Source: Vibrio intestinalis
GTDB taxonomy: Bacteria; Pseudomonadota; Gammaproteobacteria; Enterobacterales; Vibrionaceae
Direction: 5' to 3'
DNA: 64,000 nt
NCBI RefSeq assembly: GCF_025195085.2
Contig: NZ_JANAVY020000010.1
Span: 1 to 64,000, forward strand
Shown here: piece by piece, positions 9,425-16,969 of the stretch
How the letters are laid out: every line of letters begins with the position of its first letter
How positions within the stretch are numbered: the first letter of the stretch is position 1
Made by a program: the position numbers and the translations under genes
Notes under the pieces: model-generated
Databases searched by the model: none
What the model was told of the DNA's origin: nothing
What the model saw: the letters and a program-made list of their open reading frames with translations, nothing else

Positions 9425-9630
9425 CATTAAAGTCCGCCATTACAAATATTAGAATTAGAAGATGGGAATTAGTCTGGGCAGAAAATAGTCTAGCCCAGAT
9501 ATAATTTGACAGGCACCAATGCGAAAAGTGGGTTAACCTCTGTACGATCAGGTCAAGATACGCCCCAAAACTCTTAGAGCGAGCGTGAGTCAGTACAAAT
9601 TAAATCCAATACTGCCACCTTGCAAAAAAA

Positions 9631-10851
9631 CTATTTATCTACCTGTTTCATAGCAGATTGCTTCTTCAGTCTGCTAGGCGTTTTTCCGGGCATTAAAAAT
9701 GGTATTGTGAAAGCTTCTTTGATGTTTCCTGCTGCTTTTGCAGGAACTCGTTCACCCTCTTCATTTTTCACGAAGTTCGCTACACGTCTAACTGAAACTT
9801 TTTTGCCTACCACCGGAATATTGAAATAGGTATTCCACCCTTTGAAAATGCATGATAAACGGCATAATAGTGCATATGACGTAGACTCCTTTCGTATCGA
9901 TTCAAGGTAGTCTCGTACTTTATATTCAATGCTCTCTGTTGAAGTTTGTCCCAACCCTGATATGACATTAGAGATGTACATATCCGGAGTAATAGGAATT
10001 TCATCGCCTTCATAGTTTTTTAATTTTTCGTTTATAAGGTAATGCGCAAACGCCAAAGTTGCCTGAGGTGCTTGAATTTGTTGCTTATGTTCTTTTGCTA
10101 AAGATGCAACCAGATTAACTGACCACGCCAGCTCATCTTTACCCTGTACGTAATCAAGAATTTCAGCGGGCTTAAATGAAGTGCCTTGAGTGCCTCTAAA
10201 GGCATAAGGGTTGGCTGTCATGTCAAAAGCCTTTGAAAGCATGGCTACTTGAGAAAGAACCTTTGCATCTACGCTAACTCCTGCCATTTCAAGGACGTTC
10301 GCCCTTGAACGGACGTTACCAGTATCAGTGTGAGCAAATGCTAGAGCATCTGATACCCCCCAAATAATGATCGCAATAAAACCGTAAGTTGATTTCGAAG
10401 CGGCCTCTAGCCTTGTGTGACCATCCAGTATTTCACCGTCATGACCTATAATGATCGGCTCTCCAGTAAGACACCACCGTCCCTCATTCATGTCTTCCGT
10501 GAACTTTTTGACTGTGCTTCGGTTAACTCGACGGTTGCTTAAGTCGGTATTAATTTTTCCTCTTCTTGAAAACTTAAGCATGTCTCTGGCTACAGTTGGA
10601 GAAATATGTACAACCTCATGCCGAATAGGAGTTTCTAGATTTATGATCTTGAGTTGAGGATAGTACTGGGAATTCGATTTAAAGATTTCGTCCATTACCG
10701 TCCTATCTAGCTTGAGAGTGGATGATTCAATTAACTGCTTTGAGCTGGCTAAGTATTCACTGGGAGATTTTTGATATTTATCCATTAACCCCTGAACAAT
10801 GGATTCTTCTATCTCATTGTTTTCTTGATCCTTATCTATATCTCTAGTCAT
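9631..10851 (-). CDS. ParB/sulfiredoxin-superfamily (ParB N-domain-like) protein
   Basis: This 406-residue protein contains a ParB-type nuclease/NTPase-fold segment around residues 80-155: VNRSTVKKFTEDMNEGRW, then GEPIIIGHDGEILDGHTRLEA. That is the 'address-book' pattern of ParB-like proteins on phages and islands, with the DGHTRLEA box equivalent to GQHRLEA. The C-terminal two thirds is alpha-helical and unassigned. It is transcribed divergently from the DndB-like gene at 11004, and the shared 152-base region holds a 29-bp palindrome, which suggests joint control. No ParA partner and no centromere-like array accompanies it, so plasmid partition is unlikely. Confidence 0.7.
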   Translation of the reverse strand: MTRDIDKDQENNEIEESIVQGLMDKYQKSPSEYLASSKQLIESSTLKLDRTVMDEIFKSNSQYYPQLKIINLETPIRHEVVHISPTVARDMLKFSRRGKINTDLSNRRVNRSTVKKFTEDMNEGRWCLTGEPIIIGHDGEILDGHTRLEAASKSTYGFIAIIIWGVSDALAFAHTDTGNVRSRANVLEMAGVSVDAKVLSQVAMLSKAFDMTANPYAFRGTQGTSFKPAEILDYVQGKDELAWSVNLVASLAKEHKQQIQAPQATLAFAHYLINEKLKNYEGDEIPITPDMYISNVISGLGQTSTESIEYKVRDYLESIRKESTSYALLCRLSCIFKGWNTYFNIPVVGKKVSVRRVANFVKNEEGERVPAKAAGNIKEAFTIPFLMPGKTPSRLKKQSAMKQVDK

Positions 10852-10920
10852 TTTCTTACCTCAAATCTATCAGGTTTATAAGTCTAAAACCTTCCAATTC
10901 CACAATTTTAGGCGTTCAAT

Positions 10921-10949
10921 TATTGATCGGACGGGCCGTCCGATCAATA
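10921..10949. promoter_or_regulatory. 29-bp perfect palindrome between divergent ParB-like and DndB-like genes
   Basis: Two perfect 14-bp arms, TATTGATCGGACGG and CCGTCCGATCAATA, are separated by a single G. The site includes two GATC (Dam) sequences. It lies in the only intergenic space serving both divergent promoters, so it is a likely operator for one of the two flanking DNA-binding proteins. A recombination or replication role is also possible. Confidence 0.7.
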
Positions 10950-11003
10950 TTTATTTTAATCTCAATTTAGAATGCAGGCTCAACATAATGAGGGGGTCAT
11001 TCA

Positions 11004-12176
11004 TTGCAAAAGAAATCTGTCAAGTTGGAAGGCTTGTGCTCAATGCACACGTTTGGAAAAGTTCAGCAATTAATGGCAAATGTTAAAGTTATTGATTTGT
11101 TTAATTTATTCTCATTATTTGACGTACCAAATGAACTTGAAGAAGCTTTTCAAACTATACACAGCCGAAACAATCAAAAGAGAATAGAGCTAGCAAAGAA
11201 TGCTATTGAATCAGGCTTAGATAACGCAGTGGAGGTGCCCCCCCCATCTCTCACTTTTGTTGTGGAGGAAATCTTAAGTCATAAGACTTTAGGTAGAGGA
11301 ATAGTCGAAATAGAATACGATCCTCTAGATACTATGATTGTGGATGGTGTAATTACGCTGTTTGCCATGATGCAGATTAGTGGTTTCAGTCATCCTTTCG
11401 AGAAAAAGCGTATCTCTAAGAATTTAACTCAGAAAAATAGTCGAGTTAGGCAAGAACTCGCAAGTTATCCTGTGCAAGTCAACTTGTTGTTCTCACCCAC
11501 AGAGCCGCTGTCACAAAAGGCATGTATTACTCTTTATAAAAAATACAGCCAAGCTGAAAACAACATTTATGCACCTTTAATTGAAAGTCTAAATGCTGAA
11601 TTGCCTTTGAACACTTATGTGAAAGAGATTGCGAATGATATAGCTCTTGATTCTTTCGGGGGAATGAAAACGTCATCAGTTAGGCTTTCGGTAAAAGACC
11701 CATATGTGACTACTGAGGCAACGATGATTCGTTTAGTTCTTGGTGCAATCGGCGGTGCAGATTACCAAGATAAAAACAAAGTCGATTTGTTTGGTTCTGG
11801 GTCATTTAGTGCCGAGCATATCGATACGATAAAGCCCTATATTTGTATATTTATGGAAGCGTGGTTGAACTCAGTAAAGGCTCAACTGCTTTCACATAAA
11901 AATGGCTTTCATTACTCAACGACGCTTTGGCAATCACTAGGGCTAGTCATACATAAACTTTACCTTGAGAAAAAAAACTTAGAAGAGTTTGCTAAGGCTG
12001 GGGCTGTTTTAGGTCGTCTGGATTACTCCAAATCAGCTAAGCACTGGGGAAGGTGCGATGCACTGGAACTTGACATGTCGGGGCAAAGCTATAAAAACGT
12101 TACTGGGGGTGGTAGAGCTTTTCGTATTGCCTTAACTAACTACCTACTTACATATTTGTCAGAACGAGCAAAATAA
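11004..12176 (+). CDS. DndB-like (degenerate DGQHR) protein
   Basis: The 390-residue product resembles the DndB/DGQHR family: an N-terminal helical part (KRIELAKNAIESGLDNAV), a PPPSLTFVVEEI strand, and IVDGVITLFAMMQI where family members have a DGQHR box. In this protein the H and R are absent, so it is probably a non-catalytic regulator. DndB represses phosphorothioation clusters in Dnd systems, but no dndCDE genes are present here. The TTG start at 11004 is favoured by AGGGGGT upstream; an ATG at 11043 with GGAAGG before it is an alternative. It is divergent from the ParB-like gene, which belongs to the same superfamily. Confidence 0.6.
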   Translation: MQKKSVKLEGLCSMHTFGKVQQLMANVKVIDLFNLFSLFDVPNELEEAFQTIHSRNNQKRIELAKNAIESGLDNAVEVPPPSLTFVVEEILSHKTLGRGIVEIEYDPLDTMIVDGVITLFAMMQISGFSHPFEKKRISKNLTQKNSRVRQELASYPVQVNLLFSPTEPLSQKACITLYKKYSQAENNIYAPLIESLNAELPLNTYVKEIANDIALDSFGGMKTSSVRLSVKDPYVTTEATMIRLVLGAIGGADYQDKNKVDLFGSGSFSAEHIDTIKPYICIFMEAWLNSVKAQLLSHKNGFHYSTTLWQSLGLVIHKLYLEKKNLEEFAKAGAVLGRLDYSKSAKHWGRCDALELDMSGQSYKNVTGGGRAFRIALTNYLLTYLSERAK

Positions 12177-12205
12177 GAGTGCTTCAGGGCGTCTTTTCTA
12201 TTCTG

Positions 12206-12278
12206 TTGACCACGCGTGGTCAATGATGGTCAATGGTAGACAATTACCGAACCCCAGTAAAAATTAGGGTTCGGTAAT
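12206..12278. repeat. 18-bp palindrome with extra half-sites, then a 12-bp-arm hairpin
   Basis: TTGACCACGCGTGGTCAA (12206-12223) is a perfect palindrome, followed at once by further TGGTCAA half-sites. A second inverted repeat, ATTACCGAACCC (12243-12254) and GGGTTCGGTAAT (12267-12278), lies just after. They sit in the 263-base gap between the convergent genes ending at 12176 and 12440. The second may work as a terminator although no T run follows it. Confidence 0.6.
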
Positions 12279-12439
12279 CACTGAAACCATGCTCAAAAAA
12301 AGACAAAAAATCCAAGCTACTTTTGACTCACTATGGCTTTGGTTTCTGCGTTTTTCAAGCTAGTAATCACTCATACTCTGTCCAGAACTGCTAGTGCGGA
12401 GCAGGTTCGTCGTGACTTGCAGTGATGCACCCTTGTTGG

Positions 12440-14101
12440 TTAGTAATCACCTGACCATGCCTTCTCTCCATCAAGACTCCAAGCATTAAGGATGGTTATT
12501 TTTTGTGCATCCAGAAGATGGTAAGCGGTAATGGTTACTTGGTTATCATGCTCAATTACCTTTAGAATTGATGAATACCCTTGTAACCCTAGAGCAAATA
12601 ACCTTTTCAAGGTATTTTTCGGAGTCTTGATTGTAAAAGCAATACTCTCTCTATCGCTGTTATGGAAGATTGGTAAGTTCTCTAAACTTTCATATATCTT
12701 TGCGTTAATAACAATTGAAGGGATGTAGTACGTGCCATCTATGATTTCATTTGTAGTTTTATTTATGCTTGATTGAGTAATCGTGGCTTTCAAACTCAAG
12801 TATTTATTTGGATTTATTTTTTTTAGTTTCAACGCATCCAGTCTATGACTCAATTCCTCTACGGATATTGGTAGTTGCATATCAGGTTTATCGATGTATT
12901 GAACTTTCAATGTCTTGCCCTTACGACCATTTTTTACAAAAATCCTTGTCCCTTCTCTTTTTAACATCCTCTTTAAAGCTTTTGAACGTATACCAATGAT
13001 CTCATTACCATATCGATCGATGAGACAATCAAAAGCAAATATATTTGAGTTAGGTGATAGAAATAGGGTTTCTTCACCTCCCAGTTGATCTATAGCGTTG
13101 AGGTCAATTAAGGCGAAGTCCCGTAGAAGGGATTTGTGGTTACTTGTAAGATCAACCAATTTGTTGAATACATCAATTGTAGTAATGGTATCAGCAAGAG
13201 ATCGGTGTGCTTCTGGCTGCTTTATATTAAGCCGTTCGCAAACTTTTTCCAGTCGAGGCCATCTTTCATAATCAAGAACAGATTGACTCCATTTCATTAC
13301 ACAAAATCTTTTTTTAGTTGTTATCCCAATGGTTTGGAACAGCATCTGGCAGTCAAAATCTACATTAAACGATATTATCGTTTTTCCTTCTAACAATTCA
13401 ATTAAGGCTGCTTTCGCTGATTCTAGAGGCATTCCATTAGCAATCTGCTCATCAGTTATGCCATGCACGGCTCTAGCTTGCGCACTACAGTTAACTTTTG
13501 AGCTAAGTATTGAGTCAAATACAACTCGTTTATCATGCGTGCATATTGATAACTCAATAATTTCATCACTACTAGAGACACCCGTAGTTTCGGTATCCAA
13601 CCAAAAACAGTTGTTTGCCTTAATTTCTTCAAGTACTTCACTAATTGAAATGCTTTCACCAAGAGCACCGACTGGGTTAGCTTGTTGCGGCATACTACTT
13701 CTGGTGAGAGGCTTTACCTCTTCAACTACTTCACTAATTGAAATGCTTTCTCCAAGAGCACTGACTGAGTTACAGCGTTGCGGCATGCTACTTCTAGTAA
13801 GAGGCTTTACCTCTTCAACCACTTCATTTATTGAACTGGCTTCACTACTAGCACTGACTGGCCTATTTGGCTGCGATTTAGTTTTTCTAGGAATAAATGG
13901 GATGCGGTTTTTATAACACTTCTTACATAGCTCAATATTTTTGTTTTCTATAACAGAGTGATATGTTTTTTGACGATGCATATTCAAAGGGAGGCCACAC
14001 GACCCACATTTGTTAGCGTTAGGCATCTTGATTAATGCCCATATACAGATAGGGAGTCCTATAATTGCCAAAAAAATAATGATCTCTTCATTGCCATTCA
14101 T
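12440..14101 (-). CDS. Membrane-anchored zinc-ribbon DEDDh 3'-5' exonuclease
   Basis: The 553-residue protein has an N-terminal membrane helix (about residues 5-25), a CxxC...CxxC zinc ribbon (about 32-62), a linker of 31-residue repeats (about 90-160), and then a DnaQ/RNase T-type exonuclease. The exonuclease shows ExoI FWLDTETTG (catalytic D and E near 169/171), ExoII SFNVDFDCQML and ExoIII HRSLADT. The C-terminal 200 residues are unassigned. The ATG at 14101 (MNGNEEI) is preferred to the one at 14107, because AAGG is well spaced only for the former. It is a single-gene transcript facing the DndB-like gene. The membrane anchor makes replicative proofreading unlikely; a role in degrading incoming or signal nucleic acids is inference. 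Confidence 0.75.
   Translation of the reverse strand: MNGNEEIIIFLAIIGLPICIWALIKMPNANKCGSCGLPLNMHRQKTYHSVIENKNIELCKKCYKNRIPFIPRKTKSQPNRPVSASSEASSINEVVEEVKPLTRSSMPQRCNSVSALGESISISEVVEEVKPLTRSSMPQQANPVGALGESISISEVLEEIKANNCFWLDTETTGVSSSDEIIELSICTHDKRVVFDSILSSKVNCSAQARAVHGITDEQIANGMPLESAKAALIELLEGKTIISFNVDFDCQMLFQTIGITTKKRFCVMKWSQSVLDYERWPRLEKVCERLNIKQPEAHRSLADTITTIDVFNKLVDLTSNHKSLLRDFALIDLNAIDQLGGEETLFLSPNSNIFAFDCLIDRYGNEIIGIRSKALKRMLKREGTRIFVKNGRKGKTLKVQYIDKPDMQLPISVEELSHRLDALKLKKINPNKYLSLKATITQSSINKTTNEIIDGTYYIPSIVINAKIYESLENLPIFHNSDRESIAFTIKTPKNTLKRLFALGLQGYSSILKVIEHDNQVTITAYHLLDAQKITILNAWSLDGEKAWSGDY
13626..13862 (-). repeat. 93-bp tandem repeats inside the exonuclease gene
   Basis: Units begin at 13626, 13719 and 13812 (each with TCTTCAA plus a conserved TACTTCACTAATTG-type continuation), giving two full and one partial copy with a few substitutions. 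They encode the 31-residue linker unit (SEVVEEVKPLTRSSMPQ followed by a serine-rich tail). Copy number could vary by slippage or recombination. Confidence 0.85.
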
Positions 14102-14284
14102 ACTCATCCTTAAACTATGTTGGGTAGACCTCGTTGCTCTTACTGAGCATTTTTATTTTTGAAGTGGCTGAAGCACCTGTCAGCATTCTACATTTAAAAA
14201 TGTTGGTCAATCAGCGCATACAGGTTTAGTGAAGAGCATCTACGCTAAGTGGTTTGGGGACAGAAACAGGTTATAGTTGGCGCA

Positions 14285-15139
14285 CTAATTCGTTGGGTTT
14301 AAAGTCTGTGATTGATAGATTCGATGGAACCAGTCAGACATAACTGCTTCTTCGTTATGTGATGTAATTGCATTGAATAGTGAGAGTGCTGTATCTCTAT
14401 CCATTTCAGTACCAGAACAAGTGAACTCATTCGATTTGATATTAGAGGTGTAGCACTTCATAACCTTAGTCATCTTATCATTGGTATGACCAGATTTATC
14501 TACTTTTGTGGTTCTTCCATCTTCCACTTCGACCATCATCATACCATCTTGGCGGACAGTGAAAGTTACTTCGCCTTCACGGCTTTCGAAGCTACTGCTG
14601 GAGTAGTCGATGCGGGCAAACTTTTCCAACTTATATGTATAGACGCCATTATCGATCTTAATAACACCCTCTATATCACCTCGCCATTTAGGGTCGTTAT
14701 AACCTAGCCCTCCCGGATCGATCTTGTATTCGAACGCATAACCAACAGTCTCCCATGAAGGTGTGTTGATCTTCTTCTTTATCTTAGCTGAACTAAGTTT
14801 GAATTCGTCAGAGTACTCCACATCAGCACCAATACTAAATGACTCGGTGAAGCCTTCATATTCACCATTAGTAATTTTGTATGCTTCCCAAATGTCGTCA
14901 GGGAGTTCATCTAGATTCAAGTGGTCGAGTAAGGAAGAAATGTATTCGTTATACTTTTGTCTATATTCAGTTAAGTACGCTTCGTTAGCATATATTTCGG
15001 TAGTAATACCATTTTTTATACTAGCATCATCCAACACCCATTTAATGGTAGGTTCAACAACCTCGGGCTGTTTAGACGTAGACGTATCACAACCTCCAAG
15101 GGCAACAGCAACAACAGACGCAAAAATTAACTTTTTCAT
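14285..15139 (-). CDS. Lipoprotein of unknown function
   Basis: From the ATG at 15139 the 284-residue product starts with a lipoprotein signal, MKKLIFASVVAVALGGC, whose lipobox ALGGC ends in the cysteine to be lipidated. The next residue is aspartate, the classical inner-membrane retention signal in enterobacteria. The mature part is charged, with two further cysteines (MKCYTSN and EFTCSGT) close enough for a disulfide, and no motif that I know. The open frame extends upstream to 15262, but that would bury the signal. Neighbours are the DEDDh exonuclease and the serine recombinase, each on the same strand with gaps over 150 bases. Confidence 0.7.
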   Translation of the reverse strand: MKKLIFASVVAVALGGCDTSTSKQPEVVEPTIKWVLDDASIKNGITTEIYANEAYLTEYRQKYNEYISSLLDHLNLDELPDDIWEAYKITNGEYEGFTESFSIGADVEYSDEFKLSSAKIKKKINTPSWETVGYAFEYKIDPGGLGYNDPKWRGDIEGVIKIDNGVYTYKLEKFARIDYSSSSFESREGEVTFTVRQDGMMMVEVEDGRTTKVDKSGHTNDKMTKVMKCYTSNIKSNEFTCSGTEMDRDTALSLFNAITSHNEEAVMSDWFHRIYQSQTLNPTN

Positions 15140-15400
15140 AAAAAACCAAGAATTAGTACAATGGATACCACGACCAGTCATTACAAATACTTTGCCTATC
15201 TTTCTCGGGTAATGGAATACAATATTTTGGAATTTGTGAAGAGATTCTTTTACATTTCGCACTCTTGGATTAATTTGGTCACTTTCGGTTCTTGAGAACA
15301 GTATTAACCCAGATCCAACTCATTTTGGGGGCAAACCGATTTAGAGCCACCTGTAATATCCTCGTACAACTAAAAACTGATCTGCAATCATGTTAAGTTT

Positions 15401-15961
15401 TCATTTCTCTAGGGACGCTAGGGCTTTGTTTAAGGTTGGACGACTTACGCAAAAGTGCTTAGCCACCTCAGACTTTGTTACCATAGGGTCTAGCAGCATC
15501 GCGTTAGCCTTACGGATGTCAGATTCGGACATTGATGGCTTACGACCACCTTTTCTGCCTCTCGCCCTAGCAGCAGCTAATCCGGTTTTTGTTCGGTCTG
15601 AGATCAATCTTCTTTCGAATTGCGCAATAGCACCGATGACATGGAATATAAGTTCACCTGTAGCTGTTGTTGTATCGATACCATCATGGATAGACACAAA
15701 TCTCACACCGGACTCTTTAAAACCTTCTAGTAATTCGATTAGGTCTTTCAGGCTTCTTCCTAGACGATCTAAGCGTTGAACAACGACAATATCATCTGCT
15801 CTCAGTGTATCCAGCATCCTTTGTAGTTCTGGCCTACTTTTCGAATCTTTACCACTTGCTGACTCCACATAAATGCGCTCACAGCCATAATTCAAAAGAG
15901 CTGCCTCTTGCCCTTCAGGGTTTTGTTCTAGTGTACTAACTCGTGCATAGCCAATTAGCAT
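15401..15961 (-). CDS. Serine recombinase (resolvase/invertase family)
   Basis: The 186-residue protein is a standard small serine recombinase: catalytic Ser in MLIGYARVSTLEQNPEGQ (residue 9), the RLDRLGRS box, GELIFHVIGAIAQFERRLISDRT leading into the long E helix, and a C-terminal helix-turn-helix (VTKSEVAKHFCVSRPTLNKAL). Length and order match Tn3 resolvases and DNA invertases. It is additional to the tyrosine recombinases and could resolve cointegrates of the element or be the relic of another transposon. I found no transposase or obvious paired inverted sites beside it. Confidence 0.92.
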   Translation of the reverse strand: MLIGYARVSTLEQNPEGQEAALLNYGCERIYVESASGKDSKSRPELQRMLDTLRADDIVVVQRLDRLGRSLKDLIELLEGFKESGVRFVSIHDGIDTTTATGELIFHVIGAIAQFERRLISDRTKTGLAAARARGRKGGRKPSMSESDIRKANAMLLDPMVTKSEVAKHFCVSRPTLNKALASLEK

Positions 15962-16012
15962 AATTCCCTCTAAATAAGCTGCCCATCGTGAGCAGCTTAT
16001 ATCTTTAAATAT

Positions 16013-16357
16013 TTACTCTCCAGTCGCCAGAGATTCTTTCGTTAACTCTTTGCAGGTTTCGGGCATGTTAACATTCAAGATGTAGTCACTACCGCCAGCT
16101 TCAGTCTTTGACCAGATAAAGTCTGAACTACTCAAGAACTTAATAACCTCAAGATCAACTGCGATATTTTCTTCTGCACAATACCATGCAGCTACAGGTA
16201 ACCCTTCGAAATCACGAACGAGGAACTTATGCTCATTTTGCATTAAGTCCACATAGTATTCATATCCTTCATCATTGATAAATAGATGAAAGTGCTCATT
16301 AGTCAGGAAAATAGCGGCTTGAGTGCCAACATGCTTTGTAACTACATTATGGATCAT
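16013..16357 (-). CDS. Small hypothetical protein
   Basis: A 114-residue acidic protein without signal peptide or membrane segment and without a motif I recognise. It lies between the serine recombinase and the recombinase module, same strand, 51 bases before the serine recombinase start, so the two may be cotranscribed. The region upstream of its ATG contains the repeated CGTAAATAA motif. The start is supported by CTTAAAAGGACTTCTA-type Shine-Dalgarno DNA before the ATG. Confidence 0.5.
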   Translation of the reverse strand: MIHNVVTKHVGTQAAIFLTNEHFHLFINDEGYEYYVDLMQNEHKFLVRDFEGLPVAAWYCAEENIAVDLEVIKFLSSSDFIWSKTEAGGSDYILNVNMPETCKELTKESLATGE

Positions 16358-16391
16358 TAGAAGTCCTTTTAAGGTTAATCAAACGTTCGTT

Positions 16392-16478
16392 TTATTTACG
16401 TCGCATATGATTGCATAGAATCGCATTCTCAAACTGTGACGGATGTAAACTAACCCGTAAATAAATCTACGTAAATAA
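16392..16478. repeat. Three copies of CGTAAATAA upstream of the small gene
   Basis: TTATTTACG at 16392-16400 (inverted) and CGTAAATAA at 16456-16464 and 16470-16478 (direct). They occupy the non-coding space before the 16357 start and may be operator or recombinase accessory sites. Confidence 0.45.
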
Positions 16479-16506
16479 TTTCTATGTTTGTTTTACATCT
16501 AGAGGC

Positions 16507-16545
16507 GGTATAGCTTGGTACAATACTTTTGTGCCAAGCTATACC
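16507..16545. other. Long stem-loop downstream of the recombinase module
   Basis: GGTATAGCTTGG (16507-16518) and CCAAGCTATACC (16534-16545) form a perfect 12-bp stem with a 15-base loop, immediately after the helicase remnant's stop on the minus strand. There is no T run, so it is a weak candidate terminator for the recombinase operon or a protein-binding site. Confidence 0.55.
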
Positions 16546-16550
16546 ATTTA

Positions 16551-16871
16551 TTACTGGTTGATATGCGTGAGGTAATTTGACAGGCAGGTGGTTCGTTTTT
16601 CTGCCTTACCTTCCAGTGCAATGCAGTTTTTTAGATCTTTCGGGCTACCTACGATTTCAATTTGAGCTACGGCGCGTGTTAGGGCGGTATACAGCCAAAC
16701 TCTGTCGTAGTTAAACCCTTCGCCAACTGGGATAATTACTCGCGGGAAGTGAGAACCTTGAGCCTTATGTACAGTCATGGCGTGCGCAGGTTCAATCATG
16801 GGAGCTAGGTCAAAGATCCACTTTTCTTGATTTCCTTGGAAATGAATGCTTCTTCCATTTCCTGAGCATTG
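16551..16871 (-). pseudogene. C-terminal remnant of a RecD/UvrD-type superfamily I helicase
   Basis: The frame reads ...IHFQGNQEKWIFDLAPMIEP, then AHAMTVHKAQGSHFPRVIIP and YTALTRAVAQIEIVGSP. These are the last conserved motifs (V-VI, the 'T.HKaQG' and 'alTRA' boxes) of UvrD_C_2/RecD2-type helicases. Only about 107 codons remain and no ATPase motif precedes them; the frame is closed by TAA just upstream. An internal ATG at 16799 gives an 82-residue open frame, but a helicase cannot work from this piece. It is decayed cargo beside the recombinases. Confidence 0.75.
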
Positions 16872-16959
16872 TTAAAGTCGTACCCTAGGGAGCCAACGTA
16901 GTCCATGACCTTATCGAGTTGCTCTTGCTGTTTTGGTGTTAGTTTTTTGTTTTAGCCAT
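16805..16959 (-). pseudogene. Short frameshifted gene after the last recombinase
   Basis: An ATG at 16959 follows AAGGG and lies 10 bases after the preceding recombinase stop, an operon-like position. It reads MAKTKN and stops. One extra base in the run of six A would give about 51 residues (MAKTKKLTPKQQEQLDKVMD and on), ending at 16805 in a helical, charged sequence. This is either a broken gene or one read by slippage. Its end overlaps the helicase remnant in another frame. Confidence 0.4.
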
Positions 16960-16969
16960 TGCAAATCCC

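Noticed and set aside
9631..10851. Plasmid partition gene parB
   Set aside because: No parA neighbour and no centromere repeats. The domain is the wider ParB-like superfamily found on islands and phages.
11004..12176. Dnd phosphorothioation system
   Set aside because: Only a degenerate DndB-like protein is present; dndA/C/D/E and dptFGH are absent.
13626..13862. CRISPR-like repeat array
   Set aside because: The 93-bp units are in-frame protein repeats without spacers, and no cas genes are present. No CRISPR array was seen anywhere in the window.
13329..13916. 195-codon plus-strand open frame opposite the exonuclease gene
   Set aside because: It is the antisense of the exonuclease gene's repeat region and reads as serine/threonine-rich shadow sequence. 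The minus-strand frame has clear domains.
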